Shown: piece after piece, positions 54,728-62,257 of the stretch | Position numbering within the stretch: the first letter of the stretch is position 1 | Layout: the number at the start of each line of letters is the position of its first letter | NCBI GenBank assembly: GCA_024233515.1 | Contig: JACKPO010000001.1 | Span: 62,001 to 126,000 of the forward strand | Direction of reading: 5' to 3' | Source: Chlamydiales bacterium | GTDB lineage: Bacteria > Chlamydiota > Chlamydiia > Chlamydiales > Simkaniaceae | Length of the DNA stretch: 64,000 nucleotides | Position numbers and translations under genes: made by a program | Notes under the pieces: model-generated | Database searches by the model: none | What the model saw: only the letters and a program-made list of their open reading frames with translations | Told to the model about the DNA's origin: nothing

Positions 54728-55097
54728 AGCTTGTTGCTTGCGGAGTAGCACCGTCAGCTGCTGGCTGAACATTTGAAATCGCAGCGGTCATCACTTCGAT
54801 TTTTGCTCCGTCAACCATCTTCAGGATCACGGTCTCTTTTTCAACTTTATCTAGGGTTCCAACGATCCCCATTGCTGTCACACGGTCACCTTTTTTCATC
54901 GATGTGCGTTGCTCTTGCATCTTTTTACGACGCTTTTGCTCCGGACGCCATAGGATCATGTAGAAGAAAAGGAGGGCGATCCCGATCATCATAAAGGTGT
55001 GCCACATGCTCTGCTGGCGGGCAGCAGGAGCTGCATCTTCAGCAAAAAGAGAGGCAGAAACAGCGAGAGGGGCAAGGAGTGTTAAAACTTTTTTCAT
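54726..55097 (-). CDS. yajC: Preprotein translocase accessory subunit YajC
   Basis: 123 residues from ATG 55097, chosen for the GAGGA site and because the extended start lies upstream of the promoter. It begins with a signal-like segment (KKVLTLLAPLAVSASLFA), then one membrane helix (FMMIGIALLFFYMILW) followed by RPEQKRRKKMQEQ and the YajC core GDRVTAMGIVGTLDKVEKE. Works with SecDF at the Sec translocon. The stop codon lies in the right repeat of a foldback element, so the last residues may have been altered by insertion. CT741 orthologue. Confidence 0.93.
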   Translation of the reverse strand: MKKVLTLLAPLAVSASLFAEDAAPAARQQSMWHTFMMIGIALLFFYMILWRPEQKRRKKMQEQRTSMKKGDRVTAMGIVGTLDKVEKETVILKMVDGAKIEVMTAAISNVQPAADGATPQATS

Positions 55098-55137
55098 GAA
55101 AATTCCTCTGTAAAAAACATTTTTCAAAACTGGTCCT

Positions 55138-55166
55138 AGTATACTAAACCTTTGTGAGAATTGCAA
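55138..55166 (-). promoter_or_regulatory. Sigma-70-type promoter for yajC
   Basis: On the minus strand TTGCAA (55166-55161) and TATACT (55143-55138) are separated by exactly 17 bases, 40 bases before the yajC ATG. The -35 box lies within a 23-base sequence that also forms the 3' end of rumA (56463-56485), so this promoter seems to have been built from rumA coding sequence. Confidence 0.65.
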
Positions 55167-55273
55167 TGTTTTCCCAGCCTACTGGCAGAACTGACGCATC
55201 AAAAATTTACCCCTATCAATTATTTTTTCGATCCATTACCCTGTAGTTTTAAAAACTTCTTACAAGGTATCAC

Positions 55274-56233
55274 ATGCCCATTATCTACGCGATGCTCATG
55301 TTTGCAACTTGGTCGCTCATCTTTCCAATCAGTAAGTTAACACTTCAAAATGCGCCTCCAGTTTTTCTTACCAGTATTCGAATGCTTCTCGCTGGCTTTG
55401 TTCTCTTGGGGTTTCTCTTTTTTAAAGATCGAAGCCTCTTAAAAATCGGGAAAAAACAGGTCGTTCCTCTCTTAGTTCTATCGGTTTGTAGTATTTACTT
55501 AACAAATATCTTCGAGTTTTGGTCGATGCAACACCTCTCTTCTGTTAAAGTCTGCTTTATCTATGGACTCTCCCCTTTTCTAGCTGTCATCTTATCTTAT
55601 TTCCATTTCGGAGAAACGATCACCAGGAGAAAGGTCCTGGGGATGCTGATTGGATTTATTGGATTTGCTCCCGTTCTTCTCTTAGAAACCGGATCAGAAA
55701 GTCTCGTCTCAATTTTTAGCGGATTTTCCCTCCCAGATCTGGCAATGATTGGTGCTGCATTTTTCTCAATCTATGGTTGGATTCTTTTACGCGTTGTTGT
55801 AAAAAATCAAACGATCTCCCCTATCTTTGCAAACGGATATAGCATGCTTTTTGGGGGTATTTTATCACTGCTTCACTCTTTCTTCGTCGACCAATGGCAA
55901 CCTCTCCCAATAGTCGAAGGAAAAACACTCACAACTTTTATTCAAGTCGCTGTTATGACGTTGATATCGAACATTATTTGCTACAACTGGTATGGCTACA
56001 TGCTGCGCCGTTTTACGGCAACATTCCTATCATTCTGCGGCCTTTTTAGCCCAATTTTTGTATCATTTACCAGCTGGTTCCTTTTAGGAGAGCCTCTCTC
56101 TTGGATTATTTTTCTATCAACAGGGATCGTCCTCTCTGGGCTTTTCATTATATACCAAGCAGAACTCAAACAAGGGTACATCTCCTCAAAAGAGATACCC
56201 CCTCCTGATACCACAGAGTGCTCCCAGAACTAA
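55274..56233 (+). CDS. DMT-superfamily transporter (EamA)
   Basis: 319 residues, ten hydrophobic helices in two EamA halves. Drug/metabolite transporters move small metabolites across the inner membrane. Recognisable: FATWSLIFPISKLTL, APPVFLTSIRMLLAGFVLL, GLSPFLAVILSYFHFGE, and in the second half FCGLFSPIFVSFTSWFLLGE. AAGGT before the ATG. Together with the tiny gene at 56230 it is bracketed by a 23-base direct repeat between yajC and rumA, which adjoin in Chlamydia. Substrate unknown. Confidence 0.92.
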   Translation: MPIIYAMLMFATWSLIFPISKLTLQNAPPVFLTSIRMLLAGFVLLGFLFFKDRSLLKIGKKQVVPLLVLSVCSIYLTNIFEFWSMQHLSSVKVCFIYGLSPFLAVILSYFHFGETITRRKVLGMLIGFIGFAPVLLLETGSESLVSIFSGFSLPDLAMIGAAFFSIYGWILLRVVVKNQTISPIFANGYSMLFGGILSLLHSFFVDQWQPLPIVEGKTLTTFIQVAVMTLISNIICYNWYGYMLRRFTATFLSFCGLFSPIFVSFTSWFLLGEPLSWIIFLSTGIVLSGLFIIYQAELKQGYISSKEIPPPDTTECSQN

Positions 56234-56397
56234 TCAGGACATTTAGTTGTAGGCTTGTGGTACTTCCCACAGTTAGGACAAAGCATCGCGACATCTTCTG
56301 TCAAAGGGGGATCGAGTTCGGCTTCTGATGAATATGCTGGAACCATTCCTGCAAATAAACACATGATTCCAAGAAGACTGATTGCTAAATTTTTCAT
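56230..56397 (-). CDS. Small secreted zinc-ribbon-like protein (55 residues)
   Basis: ATG 56397 with an excellent GAGGAGG site eight bases upstream; stop TAG at 56230, overlapping the convergent transporter stop. The product has a signal-peptide-like start (KNLAISLLGIMCLFAGMVPA) followed by a polar segment and CPNCGKYHKPTTKC, a C-x-x-C plus histidine and a final cysteine that could bind zinc. Cleavage after AYS or nearby would leave about 32 residues. No family recognised. Strong translation signals make it a real gene candidate. Confidence 0.65.
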   Translation of the reverse strand: MKNLAISLLGIMCLFAGMVPAYSSEAELDPPLTEDVAMLCPNCGKYHKPTTKCPD

Positions 56398-56458
56398 AAA
56401 CTAAACCTCCTCAAGGGTTAGTTTATGCTATAAAACGAAAAGATTTTTTTTATCGAGT

Positions 56459-57820
56459 CTATTTTGTGAGAATTGCAATGTTTTCTAGGTGGTAGGTGTG
56501 AGGGAACTGATCGACTGGCTGAAGAGCTTTTAGGGTGTAGCCACCCTCTTTTAAAATAGAAATATTTTCAGCTTGGGTCGTGGGATTACAGGAGATGTAG
56601 AGAATTTTTTTGGGAGAAAGGCGGATGAGATGCTTAAGCGCTGATGGGGTCAGCCCTGAGCGAGGAGGGTCAATAATCGCAAGATCTGGAGGGGTCTCGA
56701 CCGTTTTGAGGAGCTGTCCCACATCTCCTTTTTGGAGGGTGATGTTTGAGAGGTGATTCGCGTCAATATTGAGCTCCCCATCGCAGATTGCATAAGGGTT
56801 CAGCTCCATCCCAATGACCTTTTTGACGTAGGGAGCAAAGACGATTCCCAGCGTCGCCGTTCCGCAGTAGAGATCAAAGACGGTATCGCTTTTCTTTGGC
56901 TCGGCAAGCTCTAAGGCTCGAGTATAGAGCTGCTCGGCCTGGGCAGGATTGGGTTGAAAGAAGGAGTCAGGGCTGATCTTAAACCGGAGCTCTCTCCCTT
57001 TCACCGTGAGAGTTTCTTCGATGAGATCAGGACCGCCCAGGTGCATTTCATAAAAGGTGGTGGGGGTCCCCTTTGCAATCCGTTGGATACGGAGGAAAAT
57101 CGAGGGGTTTTCTCCTGGTAGGACATCTCTAACGGCCTTCTTAAATCCCTCTAGGGCTGTTTTGTGGATCATGAAATCGGGATTTCCAGAAACGGTTAAG
57201 AAAGCCATCTTTTCTCCTGTCCGCTTCCCTTCTCGCAAGGTGAGGGTGCGAAGTGTCCCCCGATCGGAATAGGTGTGGTAGGCAAGAAGAGAGCTTTGCT
57301 CCCACCAAGCGCGGACACTTTTTAACACGTCAATAAACCAAGGGGTTGTTAGATGACACTCTTCTAAATTAAGGACCCTTCCGCGGGAACGAGCAATCAT
57401 CAGCCCAAGATATTTATCCCCTTCTTTGTTTTGAGAGAAGGTGTACTCCATCTTGTTGCGGTAATGCCACGGCTTGTCTGCAGGAATGATGGGGAGGGGT
57501 TTTTCTCCAAAAAGCTTTTCGAGGTGAGCCTCTTTTGTTTTAAGCTGTGCGCTGTAGGATTTTTGTTGCCATGTGCACCCTCCGCAGGTGCCAACATGTT
57601 TGCAACGGGGAGCAACGCGATCGCGAGAGGGAATCACCACCTCTTTCAGCGTCGTGGAATAGATCCGCTTCTTTTTCTTTCCAAGTTCCACATGGGCGGT
57701 ATCCCCAATGACGGTTCCGACCACTTCGGCAGGCGTTTCAGGACTGTTAGGAGTTTTTTTAAAGGTGCCGAGGCCGTGGCCCCGTTTAGAATATTTTTCG
57801 ATTTTTAATTGATACTCCAT
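56459..57820 (-). CDS. rlmD: 23S rRNA (uracil-5-)-methyltransferase, RumA/RlmD type
   Basis: 453 residues. Methylates a uridine of 23S rRNA with SAM. N-terminal TRAM-like part, a 4Fe-4S-type cysteine cluster (CKHVGTCGGCTWQ), then the methyltransferase domain: SFFQPNPAQAEQLY, VFDLYCGTATLGI, NITLQKGDV, IDPPRSGL and ISCNPTTQAENI with the catalytic cysteine. Could also be RlmC/TrmA-type in target. Its ribosome-binding site lies inside a 13-bp perfect hairpin. Equivalent of Chlamydia ygcA (CT742), between yajC and hctA. Confidence 0.93.
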   Translation of the reverse strand: MEYQLKIEKYSKRGHGLGTFKKTPNSPETPAEVVGTVIGDTAHVELGKKKKRIYSTTLKEVVIPSRDRVAPRCKHVGTCGGCTWQQKSYSAQLKTKEAHLEKLFGEKPLPIIPADKPWHYRNKMEYTFSQNKEGDKYLGLMIARSRGRVLNLEECHLTTPWFIDVLKSVRAWWEQSSLLAYHTYSDRGTLRTLTLREGKRTGEKMAFLTVSGNPDFMIHKTALEGFKKAVRDVLPGENPSIFLRIQRIAKGTPTTFYEMHLGGPDLIEETLTVKGRELRFKISPDSFFQPNPAQAEQLYTRALELAEPKKSDTVFDLYCGTATLGIVFAPYVKKVIGMELNPYAICDGELNIDANHLSNITLQKGDVGQLLKTVETPPDLAIIDPPRSGLTPSALKHLIRLSPKKILYISCNPTTQAENISILKEGGYTLKALQPVDQFPHTYHLENIAILTK

Positions 57821-57851
57821 GATTCTCCTAATGTCGAGTTAGGAGAATCAT
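57819..57851 (-). promoter_or_regulatory. Hairpin enclosing the rumA/rlmD ribosome-binding site and start
   Basis: ATGATTCTCCTAA (57819-57831) and its perfect complement (57839-57851) are separated by seven bases. On the minus-strand mRNA the downstream arm carries TAGGAGA and most of the ATG. Translation of the methyltransferase should be restrained by this stem. No T-run follows, so it is not an intrinsic terminator for hctA. Confidence 0.6.
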
Positions 57852-57871
57852 AGAGAATTCGTAGAGGATAA

Positions 57872-58171
57872 TCAACGCTTCTTGCGTCTTTTAACCGCTT
57901 TTTTCTTGCGCGCTGGGGCTTTTCTCTTCACCACTTTTTTCTTAGCGACTTTTTTGCGGGTAGTTTTTTTCGCTTTACGCTTTTTACCTGCTTTCTTTCC
58001 TGCAGCCACAGATTCCTTACGATACTCTTTCGCAAGCTTTGCAAATTTGATCGTTCCAGTGCGAACGCGTTGAGACGCTGCTTTGTTCCCTTTTTCCGCG
58101 GCTTTTTTTAAGTCGTGAGCAAGCTCTTCGAGCATTGCTTCCATTTTTTTCATCGTGTTGCTTAGTGCCAT
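57872..58171 (-). CDS. hctA: Histone H1-like protein Hc1
   Basis: 99 residues from ATG 58171 (GGAGG ten bases upstream; ATG 58195 is an unneeded extension). Hc1 condenses the chlamydial nucleoid during conversion to elementary bodies. N-terminal helical part LSNTMKKMEAMLEELAHDL, then a lysine/arginine/alanine tail with repeats such as KKAGKKRKAKK and RKKVAKKKV. Matches CT743 in position after ygcA. Normally expressed late in development. A phylum-marker gene. Confidence 0.95.
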   Translation of the reverse strand: MALSNTMKKMEAMLEELAHDLKKAAEKGNKAASQRVRTGTIKFAKLAKEYRKESVAAGKKAGKKRKAKKTTRKKVAKKKVVKRKAPARKKKAVKRRKKR

Positions 58172-58222
58172 GTTGTTAGTACCTCCAAAATACATGAACT
58201 AATTCATCCAATAAAAAAAAAT

Positions 58223-59056
58223 TTAGTTAATCTGCAATGACTTTTTTGAAATATTTTTCGTGTGGTTTGCAAACCGTTGCATTAGATCTAAAATAGTGAA
58301 CGGGATAACGCCATTGTTCATGACAACATGATCAATTTGGACAACCGGCATAACCTCTTTGTTGCTCGAGGTTAAAAAGGCCCCTTCAAAGGTATTGATT
58401 TCCTCTTTGGTGATCGTTCGCTGTTCAACATCGGCCAGTTCTAACACGACCTGACGGGTAATTCCATCCAAAATCCCCGTTTTAGGCGTGATGATTTTCC
58501 CTTCTTTGAGTGCAAAAAAATTGGCAGTTCCCGTTTCTAGAAGTTCTTCCTTTTCGTTATAAAAAAGGACATCCACTCCCCCTTTTTTTAGAGCCATGAT
58601 GGCAGGCAAGTAAACAATGCTCTTCGCCTGAGGGAAAGGGCGTTGATAACAAGAGGTTGTAATTTGAATCCCTTCCCGAAAATAGTGCTCAGGAAAGGGT
58701 TTGAAAGGATAAGCCACAGCAAAAAAGGTAGGCGGTCCCTGTGGCATCAGCTGATCTTCAGAAATCCCCCCTGTTAAGACCACCTTGATGCTTGTTTCAG
58801 GATACCCTCCTCTTTCGATGAGCTCCTCAACAATCTGCTCCATTTCTTCGATCGATTTCGGAACGGTGAGTCCAATTTCATTGGCTGAAAAAACAAACCG
58901 CTCTAAATGGGCGCGCAGCCGAAAGGGCTCTCCACCGTACGTGCGCAAATAGTCCATTACCCCAAAACCTCTAAGCACGCTGAGGTCAAGAGGAGAAAGC
59001 GTTGCTTCCTCCCCTTTCATAAACTGATCATGAATATAAACAAGTGTCTTCATCAT
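58223..59056 (-). CDS. Class IV PLP-dependent aminotransferase (branched-chain/D-amino-acid type)
   Basis: 277 residues, typical length. Fold-type IV enzymes include branched-chain and D-alanine aminotransferases and aminodeoxychorismate lyase. Visible: FGVMDYLRTYGGEPFRLRAH near 30-50, the PLP lysine in QAKSIVYLPAIMALKKG, GTANFFALKEGKIITP, and GILDGITRQVVLELA. Motifs do not firmly separate IlvE from Dat, so no symbol is given. The start region is followed by a foldback element. Confidence 0.88.
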   Translation of the reverse strand: MMKTLVYIHDQFMKGEEATLSPLDLSVLRGFGVMDYLRTYGGEPFRLRAHLERFVFSANEIGLTVPKSIEEMEQIVEELIERGGYPETSIKVVLTGGISEDQLMPQGPPTFFAVAYPFKPFPEHYFREGIQITTSCYQRPFPQAKSIVYLPAIMALKKGGVDVLFYNEKEELLETGTANFFALKEGKIITPKTGILDGITRQVVLELADVEQRTITKEEINTFEGAFLTSSNKEVMPVVQIDHVVMNNGVIPFTILDLMQRFANHTKNISKKSLQIN

Positions 59057-59113
59057 TCTCGATCATGCCAAAGAGACCGAATTAATTGCTACTGGCCATT
59101 CAGAAAACGCCCT

Positions 59114-59280
59114 CTGAGGGTGTTTAAAAATTGCTTTCGGCGAAAAAAGGAGAGATTTTTTCCTTAGGGCTTGCTTGGAGACCGGAGCAAACTTGAGCAA
59201 GTTTGTGGAGGGTCGAAAGCAAGTTCTAAGGGAAAAAGATCCCTTTTAAGTGGCCGAAATGATTTTTTAAACGCCCTCTG
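59114..59280. mobile_element. MITE-like foldback element overlapping the U-box-like gene
   Basis: 28-base inverted repeats at 59114-59141 and 59253-59280 match at 23 of 28 positions. Inside, 59155-59176 and 59217-59240 form a second imperfect pair, and CAAACTTG/CAAGTTTG (59188-59205) forms the tip. The whole folds into one long hairpin. No transposase. The right half is translated as the last 18 codons of the gene at 59226. Confidence 0.65.
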
Positions 59281-59999
59281 AGGCCGAAGATGAGGCAGAG
59301 GGAGAAGGCAAGGCCTAGAAGGGCGCGGAGTTTTTTTCCTCCCTCTGCGCCAGCAATGACCTCTCTTTCATCGATAGGGCGGGCTGGGGTACTTTGTCCG
59401 TAGAGGAGATGGACCCCTTCATGGACTTTATCGACCAAGACTTGCTTGATTAAAAAGTTATAAATCTCAAAGTTTTTTTGCTCTTTTAAGAAGGCGTTGA
59501 TGAATGCTTGAATAGTCTCATACTCTGTATAGTTAAAGCCGGAGAATAACTTCTCGACGAGGAGGGGGTACCTCTTCAGCCCTTGGATCCATCCCTCTTT
59601 GAGAACGGGGTCATAGTTGAGTTCTGCGGGGATGGAGCTCTCCTTTCTGACGCACCATTTCTCAAAGGCTTCATCGCCGTGGGCACATGCAATCATCACA
59701 AGATGCCTTGCAATTCCAACTTCTAGCGCCTGATGGTCGATATGACTCTCAGCAGGGCGGTGGATAAGGGGAGGTCGTTTCGGCTGCAGGGTGACCTCCT
59801 TGCCCCAGTGATTTTTGGGGACATCGGCGTACCAGGTGATCTCTCGGTTACAGAGAATACAACACCTCCCTCCGAACGCTTCGAACCTCTCTTTCTCGAA
59901 AAAGTGCTCGCAAATGAGGGTCACTGCATCAACCACCGGTTCTTGGGTAAAACCGCAATGAGGAATCTCTTGAGGAAGGGTGATTCTAACGGGATCCAT
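59226..59999 (-). CDS. U-box/RING-like protein with C-terminal membrane segment
   Basis: 257 residues from ATG 59999 (a TTG precedes it). Residues about 12-56 follow the U-box pattern: CGFTQEPVVDAV, ICEHFFEKERFEAFG, CCILCNREITW, compared with CPIT-x-E-x-M-x-DPV, GHxFER, CPxC. C15, C30, H32 and C50 could bind zinc as in RING. The middle is unassigned. A hydrophobic segment near 225-240 (ALLGLAFSLCLIFG) is followed by a tail encoded by a foldback element. An E3-ubiquitin-ligase-like host effector is inferred; such families are known to be expanded in amoeba-associated chlamydiae. Confidence 0.65.
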   Translation of the reverse strand: MDPVRITLPQEIPHCGFTQEPVVDAVTLICEHFFEKERFEAFGGRCCILCNREITWYADVPKNHWGKEVTLQPKRPPLIHRPAESHIDHQALEVGIARHLVMIACAHGDEAFEKWCVRKESSIPAELNYDPVLKEGWIQGLKRYPLLVEKLFSGFNYTEYETIQAFINAFLKEQKNFEIYNFLIKQVLVDKVHEGVHLLYGQSTPARPIDEREVIAGAEGGKKLRALLGLAFSLCLIFGLRGRLKNHFGHLKGIFFP

Positions 60000-60032
60000 G
60001 GCCAAAAGTATGATCCTCTCCTCAAATAAACT

Positions 60033-62177
60033 CTAGGATTTTTTCCAACGTTTGTAGAGTTGGTAGAGACCAAAGAGACTCAGTAGTCCTATTAGAACGA
60101 TTCCGGCTTGATCGCCGAAGGTGAGTCCATAGAGCTGATGGTGCTGCGCTCTTGTCGTATAGGGACGTAAGGAGTTGGGAGCGTTTCGCTTGTTGTCGAT
60201 AAACCATACGACCGCCTCTTTTTTTCGCGCCTCACTCAGCCCTGGAATCAAATCGACGTGGTTGGTTAAAAATCGCGAGAGTTCTTTGTCTTCTGGGTGA
60301 CGATTGAGCCAGTCGCAGAGGGCCTTCCCATTTAATGCAGGACCTGCCGTTTCGTCCCATGGTATACCCTCTTGAGACAATCCACACTGACGAAGAAGCT
60401 TTGCCGCAACAAGTCCACTGCCCCAGATTTTGTTGATCTGATCCGCATCCAAGCCCTCAGCAAAAAAGGCAATCTCCTGATAGTTTCCTTGGACTTTGAC
60501 GTAGTGTTGCAATCCAGCAGTCCGTTGATTTGGCTCTGCATTTTCCCAAGACATCTTTTTTAAAAGCTCAAGATCTCCCCACTGTTTACCAACCACATAG
60601 TCGAACGCTTCTTTAAGTTCCTCATGGGTAAAGGCTGTTTGAAGCGCTTTTGGAAAGTCGCTCCAACACTGATAGTTTTCTGCGCATGCCTTCTTCTGGT
60701 CCAATGTAAGGGAAGATATCCAATTGAAAGAGTATCCCTCTTCTTCTATCGGAACATCTCCCTTGTAAGCCAATAATATCGCAGCTCGGGTCTCTTTAGT
60801 TTTATTCCTCATCTCATACTTAATTTGTGGCGAAAAGCTGTCCCATGTCTTGTAACGCTTCTGTAAAAATGTGACATAGGCCTTTCCCTCTAAGACAGTG
60901 TAAGCATCATCTTCCCACTCGACTTTTTCTAGGTTGAGGCCGAAGTGCTTATGGAGCTCTGCTGATCGCTTCCCTTTGCCAAAAAACTCAATCACTTCAG
61001 CTGAACTCATTCCAACCACAAGGGGATAATAGACACTTGTCTCCACACAATCACCATCAAAAAGGGCAGTCTTTGCCAGCAATTTTTGATCAAGCGTTGC
61101 TTGCGTCCAATCGATATCTGCTCTCAACGTACGGTCCTTCCTGGCAATCACAACATGGATGAGCCTTTGATATAGCTCTTTAGCAGGTTTTTTTTGGATA
61201 AGCGCTTTGATCTCTTCTTTTGTGAGCAGTGAGCACACTTCTTCGTTCCACTCCACTCCATGAAGAGAACGTCCTAGCGTGCGATGGAGCCGGAGCCCAA
61301 GCGCTCCTCCTTCAAACAGCTTCACAAGATCCTCTTCGCTATTCGGGGTTACTACTTTCGTAAGACGCTTCCCTAAATAGCCTTTTGCATAATGGCTCTG
61401 CTGCACCTTTCTGAGCTGGAGCATCACCTCATGGATTAAGGCAAACCGCTCCTTACCGCCACCCTCAGGAATGGCAGCCGTTGTCAGCTGAATCAAGACC
61501 CGTTGCTTTCCAGCAAACACAGGATCATTGATCTCATCAGAAAAGTGCCTGTCTGCAAATTCTGCCGCCTTATCTAGGGTGGAAAACTGAGGAGGCTCAG
61601 GAAAATCTCTTGCCACACGAAGGGTGGTGATCTCTTGTTGTTGCTGATCGGTGAGTTTCTCAGCTGGAAAGTGGGTAAAGAACGTTTGGTAGCTTTCCTG
61701 ATGTTTCTCAACCTCTTTTTGTGGTTTGGCATTAATCGCCCATTTTGCAACATCGAAAAGGTGTTTCCCCTCTTGGTTTTTCATGGAGTCAGGATCTTCA
61801 ACCATACTATTGAACGCAGACTTCAGTGCGCCATTATCCAGGGATGACCCAAATTTTCGGCTGACATTTCCAAGGGAATTCGAACGCTCACCTAAAACTC
61901 CCTTTTTTTCCCTTTTCACAATGTGATAGCTTGATGCCTCATATTGCTTCTGCAATTTCCCATCGTCCTCGAGGCGCGCAAATGGAAAATCAGCAAAAAC
62001 ACGTTGAACTTTATCCTTATCCTCAATCCCTCCTCCTAAAAGCCATACAGCAAAGCCTGTGAGATCCTGTACATCCCAATTTTGAAGCTGCGCCCGATTT
62101 CCATAAATAGATGCAAAAAGAAGTTGCTTTTGCTGTGGTTGAACGGACTCACTCCAAGTCAGCTTGGTGGCAGACAT
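60033..62177 (-). CDS. Hypothetical 714-residue protein with internal repeats and C-terminal membrane anchor
   Basis: Not recognised as a family. Three imperfect repeat units occur near 283-343, 392-457 and 576-642; each has a pattern like FxxGxxxxxLHxxxGxxxxxVxW followed by an L/AxLxxKxxxxxLxK segment. A second motif, W-x-x-A/S-x-x-x-x-DQK, recurs between them (about 355, 485, 543). The C-terminus has one membrane helix (GIVLIGLLSLFGLYQLY) and a KRWKKS tail. No signal peptide. AGGGGAAAGG before the ATG. Likely a secreted protein anchored by its tail (inference). Forms a group with the neighbours at 59226 and 62258. Confidence 0.75.
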   Translation of the reverse strand: MSATKLTWSESVQPQQKQLLFASIYGNRAQLQNWDVQDLTGFAVWLLGGGIEDKDKVQRVFADFPFARLEDDGKLQKQYEASSYHIVKREKKGVLGERSNSLGNVSRKFGSSLDNGALKSAFNSMVEDPDSMKNQEGKHLFDVAKWAINAKPQKEVEKHQESYQTFFTHFPAEKLTDQQQQEITTLRVARDFPEPPQFSTLDKAAEFADRHFSDEINDPVFAGKQRVLIQLTTAAIPEGGGKERFALIHEVMLQLRKVQQSHYAKGYLGKRLTKVVTPNSEEDLVKLFEGGALGLRLHRTLGRSLHGVEWNEEVCSLLTKEEIKALIQKKPAKELYQRLIHVVIARKDRTLRADIDWTQATLDQKLLAKTALFDGDCVETSVYYPLVVGMSSAEVIEFFGKGKRSAELHKHFGLNLEKVEWEDDAYTVLEGKAYVTFLQKRYKTWDSFSPQIKYEMRNKTKETRAAILLAYKGDVPIEEEGYSFNWISSLTLDQKKACAENYQCWSDFPKALQTAFTHEELKEAFDYVVGKQWGDLELLKKMSWENAEPNQRTAGLQHYVKVQGNYQEIAFFAEGLDADQINKIWGSGLVAAKLLRQCGLSQEGIPWDETAGPALNGKALCDWLNRHPEDKELSRFLTNHVDLIPGLSEARKKEAVVWFIDNKRNAPNSLRPYTTRAQHHQLYGLTFGDQAGIVLIGLLSLFGLYQLYKRWKKS

Positions 62178-62257
62178 GCCTTTCCCCTAGTTGATTAACA
62201 TTCCAGAAGATTCAAAAGAATAAGGGCCCCGTCTGGGGCCCTTATCAAGAAATGTTT

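Noticed and set aside
54573..54776. 67-codon plus-strand frame after the DUF4143 ATPase
   Set aside because: It lies in the foldback element and the end of yajC; the product has no recognisable features.
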